From the NCBI RefSeq assembly GCF_000585355.1, contig NZ_KK073873.1, positions 2,027,703 through 2,091,702 on the forward strand: a DNA stretch of 64,000 nucleotides, read 5' to 3'. The position numbers and the translations under genes were made by a program. Shown one piece after another: positions 53,513 through 63,101 of this stretch (the first letter of the stretch is position 1; the number at the start of each line of letters is the position of its first letter). The notes under the pieces are model-generated. The model was not told the origin of the DNA. It searched no databases and was given only the letters and a program-made list of their open reading frames with translations. This stretch comes from Xylanibacter oryzae DSM 17970 (GTDB lineage Bacteria; Bacteroidota; Bacteroidia; Bacteroidales; Bacteroidaceae).

Positions 53513-54072
53513 TGTTTTGCTTTCAGTTATCCCTTAAGAGACTGATTGTCAGCACCTTCGGCTGAAGGCAACTTTTATACTCATATTACAGCCATCTTTT
53601 TTCAACGCCTTCCATATTTTATCATAAAAATTGATTTTAAAAGGGTAATTAATAACTCATAACGGGACCCTTTTGAATACATAAAAACTATGTGGCTTTA
53701 TCCCTACAACAATTCTTTACAGTCGTGTGACCTAGGTCGAACGATCGTTTGACGAAGGTCGCACAATCGTTTGACGTCGTCAAAAGTTCTAAGAGGATAA
53801 CTTTTATTATTTATTACATATGCATTAGATATACATTTGCTTAGTTATAATTACTTATTTACTATACATATTTTTTATAATGTCAACGATTTACCATACA
53901 AAACGTCTCAATTATTCATAATAGATCTACGCTTATAAAGAGTAACAAAACTACATGCTGATATTATCGGCAAAAGTTAATGAAAAAAGATGGCTGTAAT
54001 ATGAGTATAAAAGTTGCCTTCAGCCGAAGGTGCTGACAGTCAGTCTCTTAAGGGATAACTGAAAGCAAAACA
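53513..54072. mobile_element. 560-bp element with 92-bp terminal inverted repeats, MITE-like
   Basis: The left arm (53513-53604) and right arm (53981-54072) are inverted copies of 92 bp with a single mismatch, at 53546. Each arm starts TGTTTTGCTTTCAG, includes the small hairpin CCTTCGGCTGAAGG and ends CTTTTTTCA. The 376-bp interior is A/T-rich, has no open reading frame and carries an 11-bp periodic array. No target-site duplication was recognised. Near-identity of the arms suggests recent insertion, or maintenance by selection or gene conversion. A non-autonomous transposable element is the best guess; a structured RNA locus is an alternative. Confidence 0.65.
53721..53775. repeat. 11-bp periodic array inside the inverted-repeat element
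   Basis: Five back-to-back 11-bp units, AGTCGTGTGAC, CTAGGTCGAAC, GATCGTTTGAC, GAAGGTCGCAC and AATCGTTTGAC, all ending in AC; ATCGTTTGAC recurs exactly at a 22-bp spacing. The G+C content is far above that of the flanks. The unit length equals that of the array at 19941-20039, although the sequence differs. Function unknown. Confidence 0.6.
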
Positions 54073-54242
54073 CTAATAACTTTTAAACTATTCACCAGAA
54101 TAAATAACCATTATCACATATGAGTGTATTAATATGCAGATTATCGGGTAAAAAATCTGGTAATATTAATACAAAACAAAATTTTAGTCATAAAACATTC
54201 ATTTATTTACCATCTTACTGCATTTTTTTACATTAAAGTTTG

Positions 54243-54250
54243 TATCTTTG
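54243..54250 (+). promoter_or_regulatory. -7 box of the mtn-luxS operon
   Basis: TATCTTTG, 27 bp before the ATG at 54278. The -33 region is T-rich without a clear TTTG at the usual spacing. Confidence 0.6.
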
Positions 54251-54277
54251 CATCAACAAAGAAAAAATAATATAGGT

Positions 54278-54964
54278 ATGAAAATTGGTATTATAATTGC
54301 TATGGATAAGGAATTCGAACAGGTAAAGAGTTTGTTTGAAGGTGCCTCTGAAATATCCAAGAATGGCAAACTGTTTATCTCGGGCCGCATAGGAGATAAT
54401 TCCGTAGTGATACAAAAATGCGGTATAGGTAAAGTTAATGCTGCTATAGGCGCTGAAGATATGATCAGTCTGTTCGCACCCGATGCTATCATCTCGACAG
54501 GTGTTGCAGGCGGAACGAATAAGAATATAAATATAAGGGACATCGTGGTAAGTTCATCTATATGCTATCATGATGTATGGTGTGGAACTGAATGCAAATA
54601 TGGACAGGTGTTAGGTTTACCAGCTGTGTTCACATGCAATAAAAGGATGCTGGAAAAGGCTATGTCTGTAAAATACGAGCATAAGATTCACCCGGGACTT
54701 ATCGTTAGTGGCGACTGGTTTGTTGACACCAAAGAGAAGATGGAGTCTATTCTTGAAAAGTTCCCTGAAGCTATGGCTGTTGACATGGAATCAGGTGCCA
54801 TTGCACATACCTGTTTTGTAAATCAGGTTCCTTTTATAAGTTTCCGTATAATCAGCGACCTGCCTCTGTCAGGCACTTCGACCGAGCAATATAATAACTT
54901 TTGGGATACGATAGCAAATGATTCCTTTAATGTTACAAAGAACTTTATTGAAAGTCTATATTAA
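54278..54964 (+). CDS. mtn: 5'-methylthioadenosine/S-adenosylhomocysteine nucleosidase
   Basis: Cleaves S-adenosylhomocysteine to adenine and S-ribosylhomocysteine, and methylthioadenosine likewise. The 228-residue protein starts MKIGIIIAMDKEFEQ and has the family segments KCGIGKVNAAIGAE, STGVAGG and AVDMESGAIAH with the catalytic Glu, then ISDLPLSG with the catalytic Asp. The ATG at 54278 is preferred over an in-frame upstream ATG at 54248 that overlaps the promoter. luxS follows after 5 bp, so the product passes to the next enzyme. Confidence 0.95.
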   Translation: MKIGIIIAMDKEFEQVKSLFEGASEISKNGKLFISGRIGDNSVVIQKCGIGKVNAAIGAEDMISLFAPDAIISTGVAGGTNKNINIRDIVVSSSICYHDVWCGTECKYGQVLGLPAVFTCNKRMLEKAMSVKYEHKIHPGLIVSGDWFVDTKEKMESILEKFPEAMAVDMESGAIAHTCFVNQVPFISFRIISDLPLSGTSTEQYNNFWDTIANDSFNVTKNFIESLY

Positions 54965-54969
54965 TCAAG

Positions 54970-55449
54970 ATGGATAAGATACCTAGTTTTACAATAGACC
55001 ACAACCGTCTGAAACGTGGAATATATGTTTCAAGAAAGGACATTGTAGGTGGAGAAACAGTTACTACATTTGATATCCGAATGAAAGAGCCTAATCGCGA
55101 ACCTGTAATCCATCAAGGTGCAATACATACGATAGAGCATCTAGCCGCAACATACTTGCGCAATGACAAAGACTGGAAAGATAAGATAATATATTGGGGA
55201 CCTATGGGTTGTCTTACTGGTAATTATCTTTTGCTTAAGGGTGACTTTGAGAGCCAGGATATTGTTGAACTAATGAAAAAGACATTCAGGTTTGTAGCCG
55301 AATTCGAAGGAGACATTCCTGGCGCAGCCCCTAAAGATTGCGGTAACTGGTTACTGCATGACCTTCCAATGGCTAAATGGGAGTCTATGAAGTTTCTTGA
55401 GGAAGTACTTGAGAATATTACAGACGAAAATCTAACTTACCCAAAATAA
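54970..55449 (+). CDS. luxS: S-ribosylhomocysteine lyase
   Basis: Converts S-ribosylhomocysteine to homocysteine and DPD, the precursor of autoinducer-2. The 159-residue protein has the metal ligands H53-T-I-E-H57 and C124, with the conserved active-site Cys81 in GPMGCLTG. It is translated after mtn in a compact two-gene operon, closing the activated methyl cycle; whether AI-2 serves as a signal in this organism cannot be read from the sequence. Confidence 0.97.
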   Translation: MDKIPSFTIDHNRLKRGIYVSRKDIVGGETVTTFDIRMKEPNREPVIHQGAIHTIEHLAATYLRNDKDWKDKIIYWGPMGCLTGNYLLLKGDFESQDIVELMKKTFRFVAEFEGDIPGAAPKDCGNWLLHDLPMAKWESMKFLEEVLENITDENLTYPK

Positions 55450-55476
55450 AAGCTTCACTACAAATGAAGCTTTTTT
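55449..55476. terminator. Terminator after luxS, possibly bidirectional
   Basis: AAAGCTTCA (55449-55457) pairs with TGAAGCTTT (55465-55473), followed by more T on the plus strand. It starts inside the luxS stop region and also precedes the end of the convergent barrel gene by a few bases. Confidence 0.85.
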
Positions 55477-55478
55477 AT

Positions 55479-56234
55479 TTATAACCTGAACCTATATCCG
55501 AAGGTCACTGTCAAGAAACTATTCTTGGAATTTGGAGAATCGGTATAATTGAATATTTTACTAAGTCCAAAATTATAACGGGCATCCATTATCACATTCA
55601 TATATTCATAAGATACTCCTACTGGTATTGAGAAATCAACTTTATTGAAATAGCTGTTTACATTATAATCCATAGATTCGGTATCACCGTGTGTAATAGT
55701 GGTAGAGCCGTTTGCCGTTGTTTTGGTCATTAGTGTTTCATCGTCTTTAGCTCTGGCATCTAACATAAGACCAACTTGAATACCTGCTTTTATAGCAAGC
55801 CCCTGAGAAACATATGCATTAAAAAGAAGTGGAATGTCTATATACTGCAGGTTTATTTGATGATCGCCGATACCATAATATGAACCAGTTGCCTGAGAAT
55901 TATTGCTCAATCCATTATATTCGCTACCAATCTGAGAAGTATGGTCTTTAAATTTTGTTCCAAGCATAGTATACATTGCACCGAGAGACAAACTTACGAC
56001 AGGTGTAATTTGATATTCGGCTTCAAGCCCCGCTGTAAAACCTGGCTTAAAATTAGATTTCAAACTACTACTATTACCTTTTTCCATATCAGTTGATATC
56101 CCTAGTTTATAATTTGTAAAATTAGAAATACTAGTTCCTACACGCGGATATATTGATATTTCGCCAACACGGGTTTGGGCTTTAGCCGCTATGGCAAAAA
56201 CCACGATGGATACCATTACTATAATTTTTCTCAT
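55479..56234 (-). CDS. PorT-like outer-membrane beta-barrel protein
   Basis: A 251-residue protein with a signal peptide (IVVFAIAAKAQ) and alternating beta strands of the OMP_b-brl_2 family: GEISIYPRVGTSISNFTNYK, FKPGFTAGLEAEYQITPVVS, LQYIDIPLLFNAYVSQGLAIK and a final FLTVTFGYRFRL ending in Leu after aromatic-rich strands. Its role is unknown; homologues are structural or transport barrels. A single gene between luxS (convergent) and typA. Confidence 0.8.
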   Translation of the reverse strand: MRKIIVMVSIVVFAIAAKAQTRVGEISIYPRVGTSISNFTNYKLGISTDMEKGNSSSLKSNFKPGFTAGLEAEYQITPVVSLSLGAMYTMLGTKFKDHTSQIGSEYNGLSNNSQATGSYYGIGDHQINLQYIDIPLLFNAYVSQGLAIKAGIQVGLMLDARAKDDETLMTKTTANGSTTITHGDTESMDYNVNSYFNKVDFSIPVGVSYEYMNVIMDARYNFGLSKIFNYTDSPNSKNSFLTVTFGYRFRL

Positions 56235-56317
56235 AATAGAAGCTTTTCAAGATAAACGCAATAAGGCGAAAGATATTGCTTCATACCGTATTAATTTATA
56301 TACATATTATAAAATAA

Positions 56318-56354
56318 AAAACGGCATGAAACATATTACGTTTCATGCCGTTTT
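56318..56354 (-). terminator. Terminator of typA
   Basis: A perfect 15-bp stem (56318-56332 with 56340-56354) with a 7-nt loop. On the minus strand the stem ends in T-rich sequence, 16 bp after the typA stop. The symmetric A/T ends may allow function on both strands. Confidence 0.88.
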
Positions 56355-56369
56355 AACTATTGTAGTAAA

Positions 56370-58172
56370 TTAATCTTTATTATTACGTTTTCTATCAAGA
56401 TGATTAAGACAAAGCTTTCTCATTCTCATACTTTTAGGAGTAACCTCAACAAGCTCGTCTTCCTTGATATACTCAAGAGCTTCTTCCAAAGAGAACACTG
56501 TACGCGGTACGATACGTGTCTTATCATCAGAACCACTAGCACGAGTATTTGTCAACTGCTTTGCTTTTGTTACATTAATAATCAAATCGGTATCATGAAC
56601 ATGCTCTCCGACAACCTCTCCTGCATAAACTTCTTCACCCGGATCAATGAAGAACTTTCCACGATCCTGAAGTTTATCAATAGAATAAGCATAAGCATTT
56701 CCTGTCTCCATTGCTATCATACTACCATTAAGGCGGCGAGTTATTTCACCCTTGAAAGGCTGATATTCTTTGAAGCGATGTGCCATGATGGCTTCGCCCT
56801 GACTGGCTGTAAGGACATTAGTACGAAGACCGATAATTCCACGTGATGGCATATCAAACTCGATATTAACACGTTCACCCTGACTCTCCATAGATGTCAT
56901 TTCACCCTTACGGCGAGTAACCATATCAATCATTTTACTGCTGTACTCTTCAGGTACATTGATTGTAAGTTCCTCAATAGGCTCACACTTCACACCATTT
57001 ATGGTTTTATATATTACCTGAGGCTGACCTACTTGTAGTTCATAACCTTCACGGCGCATAGTCTCAATCAAAACAGAAAGGTGCAACACACCACGGCCGC
57101 TAACGACCCATTTATCAGTAGAATCCTCAAAAGTCCTTACACGAAGTGCCAAGTTTTTCTCCAACTCTTTCTGCAGGCGATCATTAATATGACGGCTTGT
57201 AACGAACTTCCCTTCTTTACCAAAGAAAGGAGAATCGTTAATAGTGAATAGCATGCTCATTGTTGGCTCATCTATAGCGATAGGAGTCATTGGTTCAGGG
57301 TTTTCAAAATCACAGATGGTATCACCAATCTCAAATTTTTCAAGTCCAATAATAGCACAGATGTCTCCACTTTGTACCTTATCAGTCTTTACATGTCCCA
57401 TACCTTCGAATGTATGAATCTCTCTAATCTTAGTTTTCTCCATGCTACCGTCACGATGAGCCAGGGTAACATTCATACCTTCGGCCAAAACGCCTCTATG
57501 AACACGACCTACAGCTATACGGCCTGTATAACTTGAATAATCAAGAGAAGTTATAAGCATCTGAGGTGTACCTTCTAAAACTTTAGGAGCAGGTATAACC
57601 TCTAGGATTTTATCCAATAGATAAAGTATATTATCTGTAGGTTTTTTCCAGTCTTCACTCATCCATCCGTTCTTGGCTGAACCATATACAACCTGAAAGT
57701 CTAACTGATCTTCAGTTGCATTAAGAGAAAACATGAGGTCAAAAACCATTTCGTACACTTCATCAGGACGACAATTTGGCTTATCAACCTTGTTTACAAC
57801 AACAATTGGCTTCAAACCAATCTGCAAAGCCTTCTGTAGTACAAAACGTGTTTGAGGCATCGGGCCTTCAAAAGCGTCTACCAGCAGAATACAACCATCT
57901 GCCATATTAAGGACACGCTCTACCTCACCACCGAAATCCGAGTGTCCCGGAGTATCGATAATATTGATTTTCACGCCCTTGTAATTTATTGAAACATTCT
58001 TTGAAAGGATTGTGATACCACGTTCACGTTCCAAATCATTGCTATCCAATACCTGACCACTCATGTCTTTACCTTCGCGGAACAAATTTCCCGCTAACAT
58101 CATTTTGTCCACAAGCGTAGTCTTTCCGTGGTCTACGTGGGCAATGATTGCTATGTTTCTGATATCTTGCAT
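56370..58172 (-). CDS. typA: Translational GTPase TypA/BipA
   Basis: Ribosome-binding GTPase of the EF-G type needed under stress and for 50S assembly. The 600-residue protein starts [20 protein letters not shown] (G1), with [15 protein letters not shown] (G3), [10 protein letters not shown] (G4) and the TypA-specific C-terminal part ([33 protein letters not shown]). The ATG at 58172 is chosen because the upstream in-frame ATG lies beyond the promoter -7 box TACCTTTG (58203-58196). Confidence 0.96.
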   Translation of the reverse strand: MQDIRNIAIIAHVDHGKTTLVDKMMLAGNLFREGKDMSGQVLDSNDLERERGITILSKNVSINYKGVKINIIDTPGHSDFGGEVERVLNMADGCILLVDAFEGPMPQTRFVLQKALQIGLKPIVVVNKVDKPNCRPDEVYEMVFDLMFSLNATEDQLDFQVVYGSAKNGWMSEDWKKPTDNILYLLDKILEVIPAPKVLEGTPQMLITSLDYSSYTGRIAVGRVHRGVLAEGMNVTLAHRDGSMEKTKIREIHTFEGMGHVKTDKVQSGDICAIIGLEKFEIGDTICDFENPEPMTPIAIDEPTMSMLFTINDSPFFGKEGKFVTSRHINDRLQKELEKNLALRVRTFEDSTDKWVVSGRGVLHLSVLIETMRREGYELQVGQPQVIYKTINGVKCEPIEELTINVPEEYSSKMIDMVTRRKGEMTSMESQGERVNIEFDMPSRGIIGLRTNVLTASQGEAIMAHRFKEYQPFKGEITRRLNGSMIAMETGNAYAYSIDKLQDRGKFFIDPGEEVYAGEVVGEHVHDTDLIINVTKAKQLTNTRASGSDDKTRIVPRTVFSLEEALEYIKEDELVEVTPKSMRMRKLCLNHLDRKRNNKD

Positions 58173-58284
58173 ATTATACCTTAAAAAATTGGATGCAAAG
58201 GTACAAATAATAATTGAGAAAGGTGTCATAAGAGTGGATATTTTATAAAAAAACCTATATTTTACCTATTTTAGTAGCTCAAAG

Positions 58285-58316
58285 TTTGTCAAAATAAATA
58301 TTTTATTGTACCTTTG
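58285..58316 (+). promoter_or_regulatory. Promoter of rpsO
   Basis: TTTG (58285-58288), 20 bp, TACCTTTG (58309-58316); the rpsO ATG follows at 58358. Confidence 0.75.
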
Positions 58317-58357
58317 CAGCGTTTTAAGAAATATAAACAATAAAATTAAACAAATCT

Positions 58358-58627
58358 ATGTATTTAGATCAAGCAAAAAAACAAGAGATCTTTGGACAAT
58401 ACGGAAAGTCTAACTCTGATACCGGTTCTGCAGAGAGCCAGGTAGCATTGTTCTCATACCGTATTTCCCATTTGACGGAACATCTTAAGAAGAACCGTAA
58501 AGATTATACTACGGCAAGAGCTTTGACTCAATTGGTAGGAAAACGTCGTGCATTGCTCAACTATCTGTATGACCGCGACATCAATCGTTACCGTGCAGTC
58601 ATTAAGGCTTTGGGTCTGCGTAAATAA
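58358..58627 (+). CDS. rpsO: 30S ribosomal protein S15
   Basis: An 89-residue primary-binding protein of the 30S platform. The signature SNSDTGSAESQVALFSYRIS, then LTEHLKKNRKDYTTARAL and VGKRRALLNYLYDRD are canonical, and the length is standard. Monocistronic between its own promoter and a strong terminator. Confidence 0.98.
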   Translation: MYLDQAKKQEIFGQYGKSNSDTGSAESQVALFSYRISHLTEHLKKNRKDYTTARALTQLVGKRRALLNYLYDRDINRYRAVIKALGLRK

Positions 58628-58653
58628 GCGCAGATTTGCTTAAGGCTATTAAA

Positions 58654-58692
58654 AGAATCCCTGCAATAATACATTGCAGGGATTCTTCTTTT
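58654..58692. terminator. Bidirectional terminator between rpsO and folK
   Basis: AGAATCCCTGCAAT (58654-58667) pairs perfectly with ATTGCAGGGATTCT (58673-58686), with a 5-nt loop and T-rich sequence after it. It serves rpsO and probably the convergent folK operon. Confidence 0.92.
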
Positions 58693-59105
58693 TATTTCTT
58701 ATTGAGGATTTCGTTTAATGGTTTCATCACAAAATCTCTTTCTTTCATAAAAGGATGTGGTATTTTAAGATCGGGCTCGTCTATATGGCAATCGTCATAT
58801 AAAAGAATATCTATATCAATAATTCTATCTTGATATTCTGCATTAATGGATTTATGAACACGCCCTAATTCACATTCTATTCTTTGTGTCGTTTCCAATA
58901 CTTGTCTGGGCGTAAGTTCAGTGATACAGCGTACTGCAGCATTTATAAACATATTTTCGGAACTAAAACCCCATGGTTCTGTCTCATAAAGAGCTGACTG
59001 GCAATCAACATTGCCAACCAGCTCTTTTATTTTTTCTATCGCTTTAAGTATCGTTTCGCGTCGGTTCCCGATATTCGAACCGAGGCTCAAATAGACTTTA
59101 TGCAT
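58692..59105 (-). CDS. folK: 2-amino-4-hydroxy-6-hydroxymethyldihydropteridine diphosphokinase
   Basis: Pyrophosphorylates the pterin in folate synthesis. The 137-residue protein starts MHKVYLSLGSNIGNR, with YETEPWG, FINAAVRC and the HPPK signature DRIIDIDILLYDD (about 96-108), then PHPFMKERDFVMKPL. It is slightly short of the usual 150-160. The start overlaps the queA stop as TAATG, so it is coupled to queA; an upstream in-frame ATG inside queA is rejected. Confidence 0.94.
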   Translation of the reverse strand: MHKVYLSLGSNIGNRRETILKAIEKIKELVGNVDCQSALYETEPWGFSSENMFINAAVRCITELTPRQVLETTQRIECELGRVHKSINAEYQDRIIDIDILLYDDCHIDEPDLKIPHPFMKERDFVMKPLNEILNKK

Positions 59106-60247
59106 TAATCGTTCAAAATCAGCATGGCATCGCCATAGCATCCAAACTTATAACCGTTCTTAAGTGCTTTCTGGTATGCCTCAGTAACAAGATCATATCC
59201 ACCGAATGCTGCCGTTGACATCATAAAGATTGACTCAGGGTGATAAAAGTTTGCAATCAACGTATCTGACAATCCAAAATCATATGGAGGGAAGATAAAC
59301 TTACTTGTCCATCCTTCGTACTCTTTCAACATTCCGTCTGTACCGACTGCTGTCTCTGTAGTTCTCAACACGCTAGTACCTACTGAACAAACACGATGGC
59401 CGCTTGCTTTCGTTTTGTTTACGATACCACAAGCATCTGCATCTACCTTTACTTGTTCTGAATCCATTTTATGCTTTGTGAGGTCTTCAACCTCTATAGC
59501 GTTAAAATAGCTCAATCCGCAATGCATTGTTATATATGCGAAGTTGATGCCTTTAATTTCCATTCTTTTCATCATTTCCCTACTGAAATGAAGTCCGGTA
59601 AACGGTGCAGTTACAGCACCTTCATTTTTAGCAAAGATACACTGGTAATCATCCATATCCTGAGGTGTTGCCGGACGATCATATTTACCATCCTCATCTT
59701 TATGGTCAATAACATACCTTGGTAGAGGTGCCTCACCTAATGAATATAGAGCTTTTTTAAATTCATCATGAGGGCAATCATAAAGAAACCTCAAGGTTCT
59801 TCCGCGACTTGTGGTATTGTCAATCACTTCAGCTACCATTGTACCATTATCATTAAAAAATAATTTATTGCCAATTCTTATCTTACGAGCCGGTTCAACT
59901 AAGACATCCCATAGTCGCATATCCTGATTCAATTCACGAAGCAAAAATACTTCTATTTTAGCATCTGTTTTCTCTTTAGTACCATAAAGACGTGCAGGAA
60001 AAACCTTTGTATCATTAAATACAAAGGTATCGTCCTCGTCAAAGTAATCTAGTACACTACGAAAATCAAGATATACCGGATTACCGTTTTCATCTTTAAG
60101 ATCATTGCCATCCTCATCTTTCTTAAACATTTCGATTGTCTGACTCTTCTTATGAAGGACCATCAATCTGCACTCATCACGATGAAGAGGTGGATAAAGT
60201 GCGACCTGGTCATCAGGTAAACGGAATTTGAATTGTGATAATTTCAT
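59105..60247 (-). CDS. queA: S-adenosylmethionine:tRNA ribosyltransferase-isomerase
   Basis: Transfers the ribose part of SAM to preQ1 in tRNA to make epoxyqueuosine. The 380-residue protein starts MKLSQFKFRLPDDQVALYPP and has family segments FNDTKVFPARL, EAPLPRYVID, AVTAPFTGLHF and STAAFGGYDL. A ribosome-binding site AGGAGAACC precedes the ATG. It lies within a truB-queA-folK run of RNA-modification and folate genes. An 11-residue acidic insertion (KKDEDGNDLKDENGNPVYLD region, about 41-60) is typical of Bacteroidales. Confidence 0.96.
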   Translation of the reverse strand: MKLSQFKFRLPDDQVALYPPLHRDECRLMVLHKKSQTIEMFKKDEDGNDLKDENGNPVYLDFRSVLDYFDEDDTFVFNDTKVFPARLYGTKEKTDAKIEVFLLRELNQDMRLWDVLVEPARKIRIGNKLFFNDNGTMVAEVIDNTTSRGRTLRFLYDCPHDEFKKALYSLGEAPLPRYVIDHKDEDGKYDRPATPQDMDDYQCIFAKNEGAVTAPFTGLHFSREMMKRMEIKGINFAYITMHCGLSYFNAIEVEDLTKHKMDSEQVKVDADACGIVNKTKASGHRVCSVGTSVLRTTETAVGTDGMLKEYEGWTSKFIFPPYDFGLSDTLIANFYHPESIFMMSTAAFGGYDLVTEAYQKALKNGYKFGCYGDAMLILND

Positions 60248-60263
60248 ATCGGTTCTCCTATAT

Positions 60264-60971
60264 CTAGTTATTAAATTCTATTATTTGTTTGTCAAGCCAT
60301 TCTGGAAAATCATCCAGTTTTATGCAGTCTTCTATTTTAACGTCTCCGACTCTTGTTCTACAAAGTGCCGTAAGATAGGCTCCACTTCCTAAAGCCGAAC
60401 CTATATCCCTCGCCAAAGCTCTTATATATGTACCTTTCCCACAAACTACTCTAATACTCATCTGCATATTTTCAGATTTAAAGTCAGTCAGTTCTATCTC
60501 ATCCACACGTAATGTTTTGGGCTTCAGGTGAACGTCCTTACCTTTACGTTTTAATTCATAGGCTCTGTCACCATTCACTTTACAGGCTGAATATTCAGGT
60601 GGTACTTGTTGTATCTCGCCTATAAATCCTTTGAGTTTTTCTTCTATCAGAGCTTTTGTTATATGTTCTGTAGGATAAGTTGCGTCTTCAGGATGTTCCA
60701 TATCAAAACTCGGTGTCGTTGCTCCTAATTGAAGTGTTGCAGTATACTCTTTTGTCTTAAATTGGAACTCTTCTATACGTTTTGTAGCACGACCTGTACA
60801 AAGTATAAGTACACCTGTTGCCAACGGATCAAGCGTACCCGCATGTCCGGTCTTCATTTTCTTCACACCAACCTTTCTGGATATGATTCCTCTAACTCTG
60901 GCTAGTGCACCAAAACTAGAAATTCTATAAGGTTTATTGATGTAAATTATTTCTCCCTCACTGAAATTCAT
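60264..60971 (-). CDS. truB: tRNA pseudouridine(55) synthase
   Basis: Makes pseudouridine 55 in tRNA. The 235-residue protein has the catalytic motif [12 protein letters not shown] with Asp48, then [32 protein letters not shown] and [15 protein letters not shown]. There is no C-terminal PUA domain, as usual for this phylum. The start overlaps the uppP stop (TAATG). Confidence 0.96.
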   Translation of the reverse strand: MNFSEGEIIYINKPYRISSFGALARVRGIISRKVGVKKMKTGHAGTLDPLATGVLILCTGRATKRIEEFQFKTKEYTATLQLGATTPSFDMEHPEDATYPTEHITKALIEEKLKGFIGEIQQVPPEYSACKVNGDRAYELKRKGKDVHLKPKTLRVDEIELTDFKSENMQMSIRVVCGKGTYIRALARDIGSALGSGAYLTALCRTRVGDVKIEDCIKLDDFPEWLDKQIIEFNN

Positions 60972-61819
60972 TAATCAAACATTATCATTGAATGACCTGT
61001 TAAAAGCCATATCAGGATGAAACCTCCAATAATTATACGGTATACGCCGAAAGCCTTAAATCCATATTTTGCAAGGAAATCTACGAACCATTTTATAGCA
61101 AGCATTGCAACGACAAAAGCTACCGAACTACCTATTATTAAAGAACCGGCATTTTCTGTTAAAGCAGCTGTTCCTCCATCTCTCACCAATTTAAACAAGT
61201 CCCAACATGTAGCTGCAAACATAGTAGGAACAGCCAGAAAAAATGAAAATTCTGCGGCAGCCCTGCGAGTCAGTTTCTGAGACATTCCACCAACGATAGT
61301 TGCCATTGAGCGTGAAACACCTGGAATCATTGCTATACACTGGAATAATCCAACAAAAAGAGCACGTTTCTTTGTTATCTTTGTATGAACATCACCCTTA
61401 TTAAATATACGGTCACAGAAAAGCATAAAGATACCTCCTATTACCAACATTGTTGCAACGACCTCAATACTACCCAATAATTTATCTATTATCTTATTAC
61501 CTAGAAATCCTATAATTGCAGCTGGCAAAAAAGCGATCAACAACTTATAATAGAAATCCCATTTAGTAAGAAACTTTTTAATGTTAGAAGAACCCTTTTC
61601 TGCCTTTTCATGATTTAAACGGAAGAAGCGCTTCCAATATAGCACAACAACCGAAAGGATTGCTCCAAACTGTATTATCACCGTAAACGCTTTCACAAAA
61701 GGCGTACTTGGTATACCCAACAGATTTTGGGTAATTATCATATGACCCGTAGATGATACTGGCAAGAATTCAGTCAGTCCCTCAACTATGGCCAAAATGA
61801 TGGTCTGTAATATTGTCAT
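60971..61819 (-). CDS. uppP: Undecaprenyl-diphosphate phosphatase
   Basis: Recycles the undecaprenyl carrier for peptidoglycan and polysaccharide synthesis. The 282-residue membrane protein has both signature motifs: [17 protein letters not shown] (13-29) with the catalytic Glu residues, and PGVSRSMAT (166-174). About eight membrane segments. It lies between DUF3098 and truB in a conserved Bacteroidota cluster. Confidence 0.96.
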   Translation of the reverse strand: MTILQTIILAIVEGLTEFLPVSSTGHMIITQNLLGIPSTPFVKAFTVIIQFGAILSVVVLYWKRFFRLNHEKAEKGSSNIKKFLTKWDFYYKLLIAFLPAAIIGFLGNKIIDKLLGSIEVVATMLVIGGIFMLFCDRIFNKGDVHTKITKKRALFVGLFQCIAMIPGVSRSMATIVGGMSQKLTRRAAAEFSFFLAVPTMFAATCWDLFKLVRDGGTAALTENAGSLIIGSSVAFVVAMLAIKWFVDFLAKYGFKAFGVYRIIIGGFILIWLLTGHSMIMFD

Positions 61820-61825
61820 TAGAAA

Positions 61826-62065
61826 TTATTTATTGATTTCGTTATCTTTAGGTTTACGTATAACTGCATAAATCATAGACACAAAGCCTATCAGACACAC
61901 AACAGGAGCTACTTTAATTCGCCTGGCGCTGAATACATCTGGGTCGTAATGAGTTTCTGTTGAACCAGAACCACTAAGAAGAATGAAACCTAAGATAACG
62001 ATAAACATACCTACAGCCAACAATATAAAGTTGACTTTGTCGAAAGCGAAATTTTTCTTATTCAT
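61826..62065 (-). CDS. DUF3098 family membrane protein
   Basis: A 79-residue protein with two membrane segments (about 12-30 and 52-68) joined by a polar loop with GSGSTETHYDPDVFSARRIK, the DUF3098 hallmark. Function unknown; the gene is regularly placed between ftsX and uppP in Bacteroidota, suggesting a link to envelope growth or division. Confidence 0.85.
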   Translation of the reverse strand: MNKKNFAFDKVNFILLAVGMFIVILGFILLSGSGSTETHYDPDVFSARRIKVAPVVCLIGFVSMIYAVIRKPKDNEINK

Positions 62066-62091
62066 TATTTTATTTATTTCTTAATTTACAT

Positions 62092-62970
62092 TTATATTTT
62101 GTAAAGTTCTCCAGCTTTCATTTTCAGAAATTTATTAACTGAAAGATATGTGCAAAACATAGATATGACTATACCGAAGAAGACTACCGAAAGTCCAGTT
62201 ATAGTCATTACTTGCCATGTAACAACATTGATTATACCCGGTTCGTAATCATACAAGAAGAACACTCCACATGCAAGAACAATATCAGCAGCAAATGCGG
62301 CAATTACACCTATTGTTATTGACTGATTAAGGAATGGTGCCCTTATAAATTTCCATGAGGCACCAACGAGCTTCATTGTTCTTATAGAGAAACGATGAGC
62401 ATATACACCCAATCTCACAGTATTGCTGATAAGCGAGAATGAGACAAACGCAAGCAAAACAGCCAGCACCAATAATACAACACTTATTTTTTGGAGGTTA
62501 TTATTTACGCTATCCATCAGCCCTTCCTGATAATTAACATCTGTAACCTTTGGTATTCTCTTCAGTTCGGCCGATATCCATTTCAGAGAATCGCGGTTTG
62601 CATACTCCGATTTCATATGCAATTCAAGCGTAGCTACAAAAGGGTTAGCGCCAATAAACTCTGATGGATCTGTACCCATAGCCTTTGTTTGTTCTTTTAG
62701 AGCATCATCCTTACTAATATAATCAATGTGACTGCAAATATGGCGATGGTATAAATCACGGCAAAGCATGTGCCCTTCATTTACAGACATATCATCCCCT
62801 AACATTACAGTTACTGTAAGGTTTTCCTTAACATAATTGGAAAGATTATGCGTTGTTAATACAGAAAAGACAACAAGCCCTAATAGAATCAGCACTAAAG
62901 TAGTGCTTATACATAAAGTTAGTACCTGCATACCGTGACGATTGCGGGTTTTATTTCGTTTTTTTGTCAT
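62092..62970 (-). CDS. ftsX: Cell division protein FtsX
   Basis: Permease-like partner of FtsE that controls peptidoglycan hydrolases at the septum. The 292-residue protein has four membrane segments, the first near residues 17-40, an extracellular domain (about 45-160) and the last three from 170 on, with LVGASWKFIRAPFLNQS before the third. The ATG at 62970 follows the family N-terminus (MTKKRNKTRNRHGMQVLTLC); a longer in-frame start overlaps the promoter. ftsE is not in the window. Confidence 0.9.
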   Translation of the reverse strand: MTKKRNKTRNRHGMQVLTLCISTTLVLILLGLVVFSVLTTHNLSNYVKENLTVTVMLGDDMSVNEGHMLCRDLYHRHICSHIDYISKDDALKEQTKAMGTDPSEFIGANPFVATLELHMKSEYANRDSLKWISAELKRIPKVTDVNYQEGLMDSVNNNLQKISVVLLVLAVLLAFVSFSLISNTVRLGVYAHRFSIRTMKLVGASWKFIRAPFLNQSITIGVIAAFAADIVLACGVFFLYDYEPGIINVVTWQVMTITGLSVVFFGIVISMFCTYLSVNKFLKMKAGELYKI

Positions 62971-63075
62971 TACTCTAAGATATAGTATACCTAGTTTTGT
63001 GCAAAGTAACAAAAAAAACGGATAACGGCCAATATATTTAACTACTATTAACTGCCATAATATATATTTTTTTTA

Positions 63076-63083
63076 TACCTTTG
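63076..63083 (+). promoter_or_regulatory. -7 box of the radical SAM gene
   Basis: TACCTTTG, 18 bp before the ATG at 63102. Confidence 0.6.
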
Positions 63084-63101
63084 TTTTACAAAAAAAATAT
63101 C

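Noticed and set aside
53605..53980. Possible small transposase gene inside the inverted-repeat element
   Set aside because: The interior has frequent stops in all frames and no frame of useful length.
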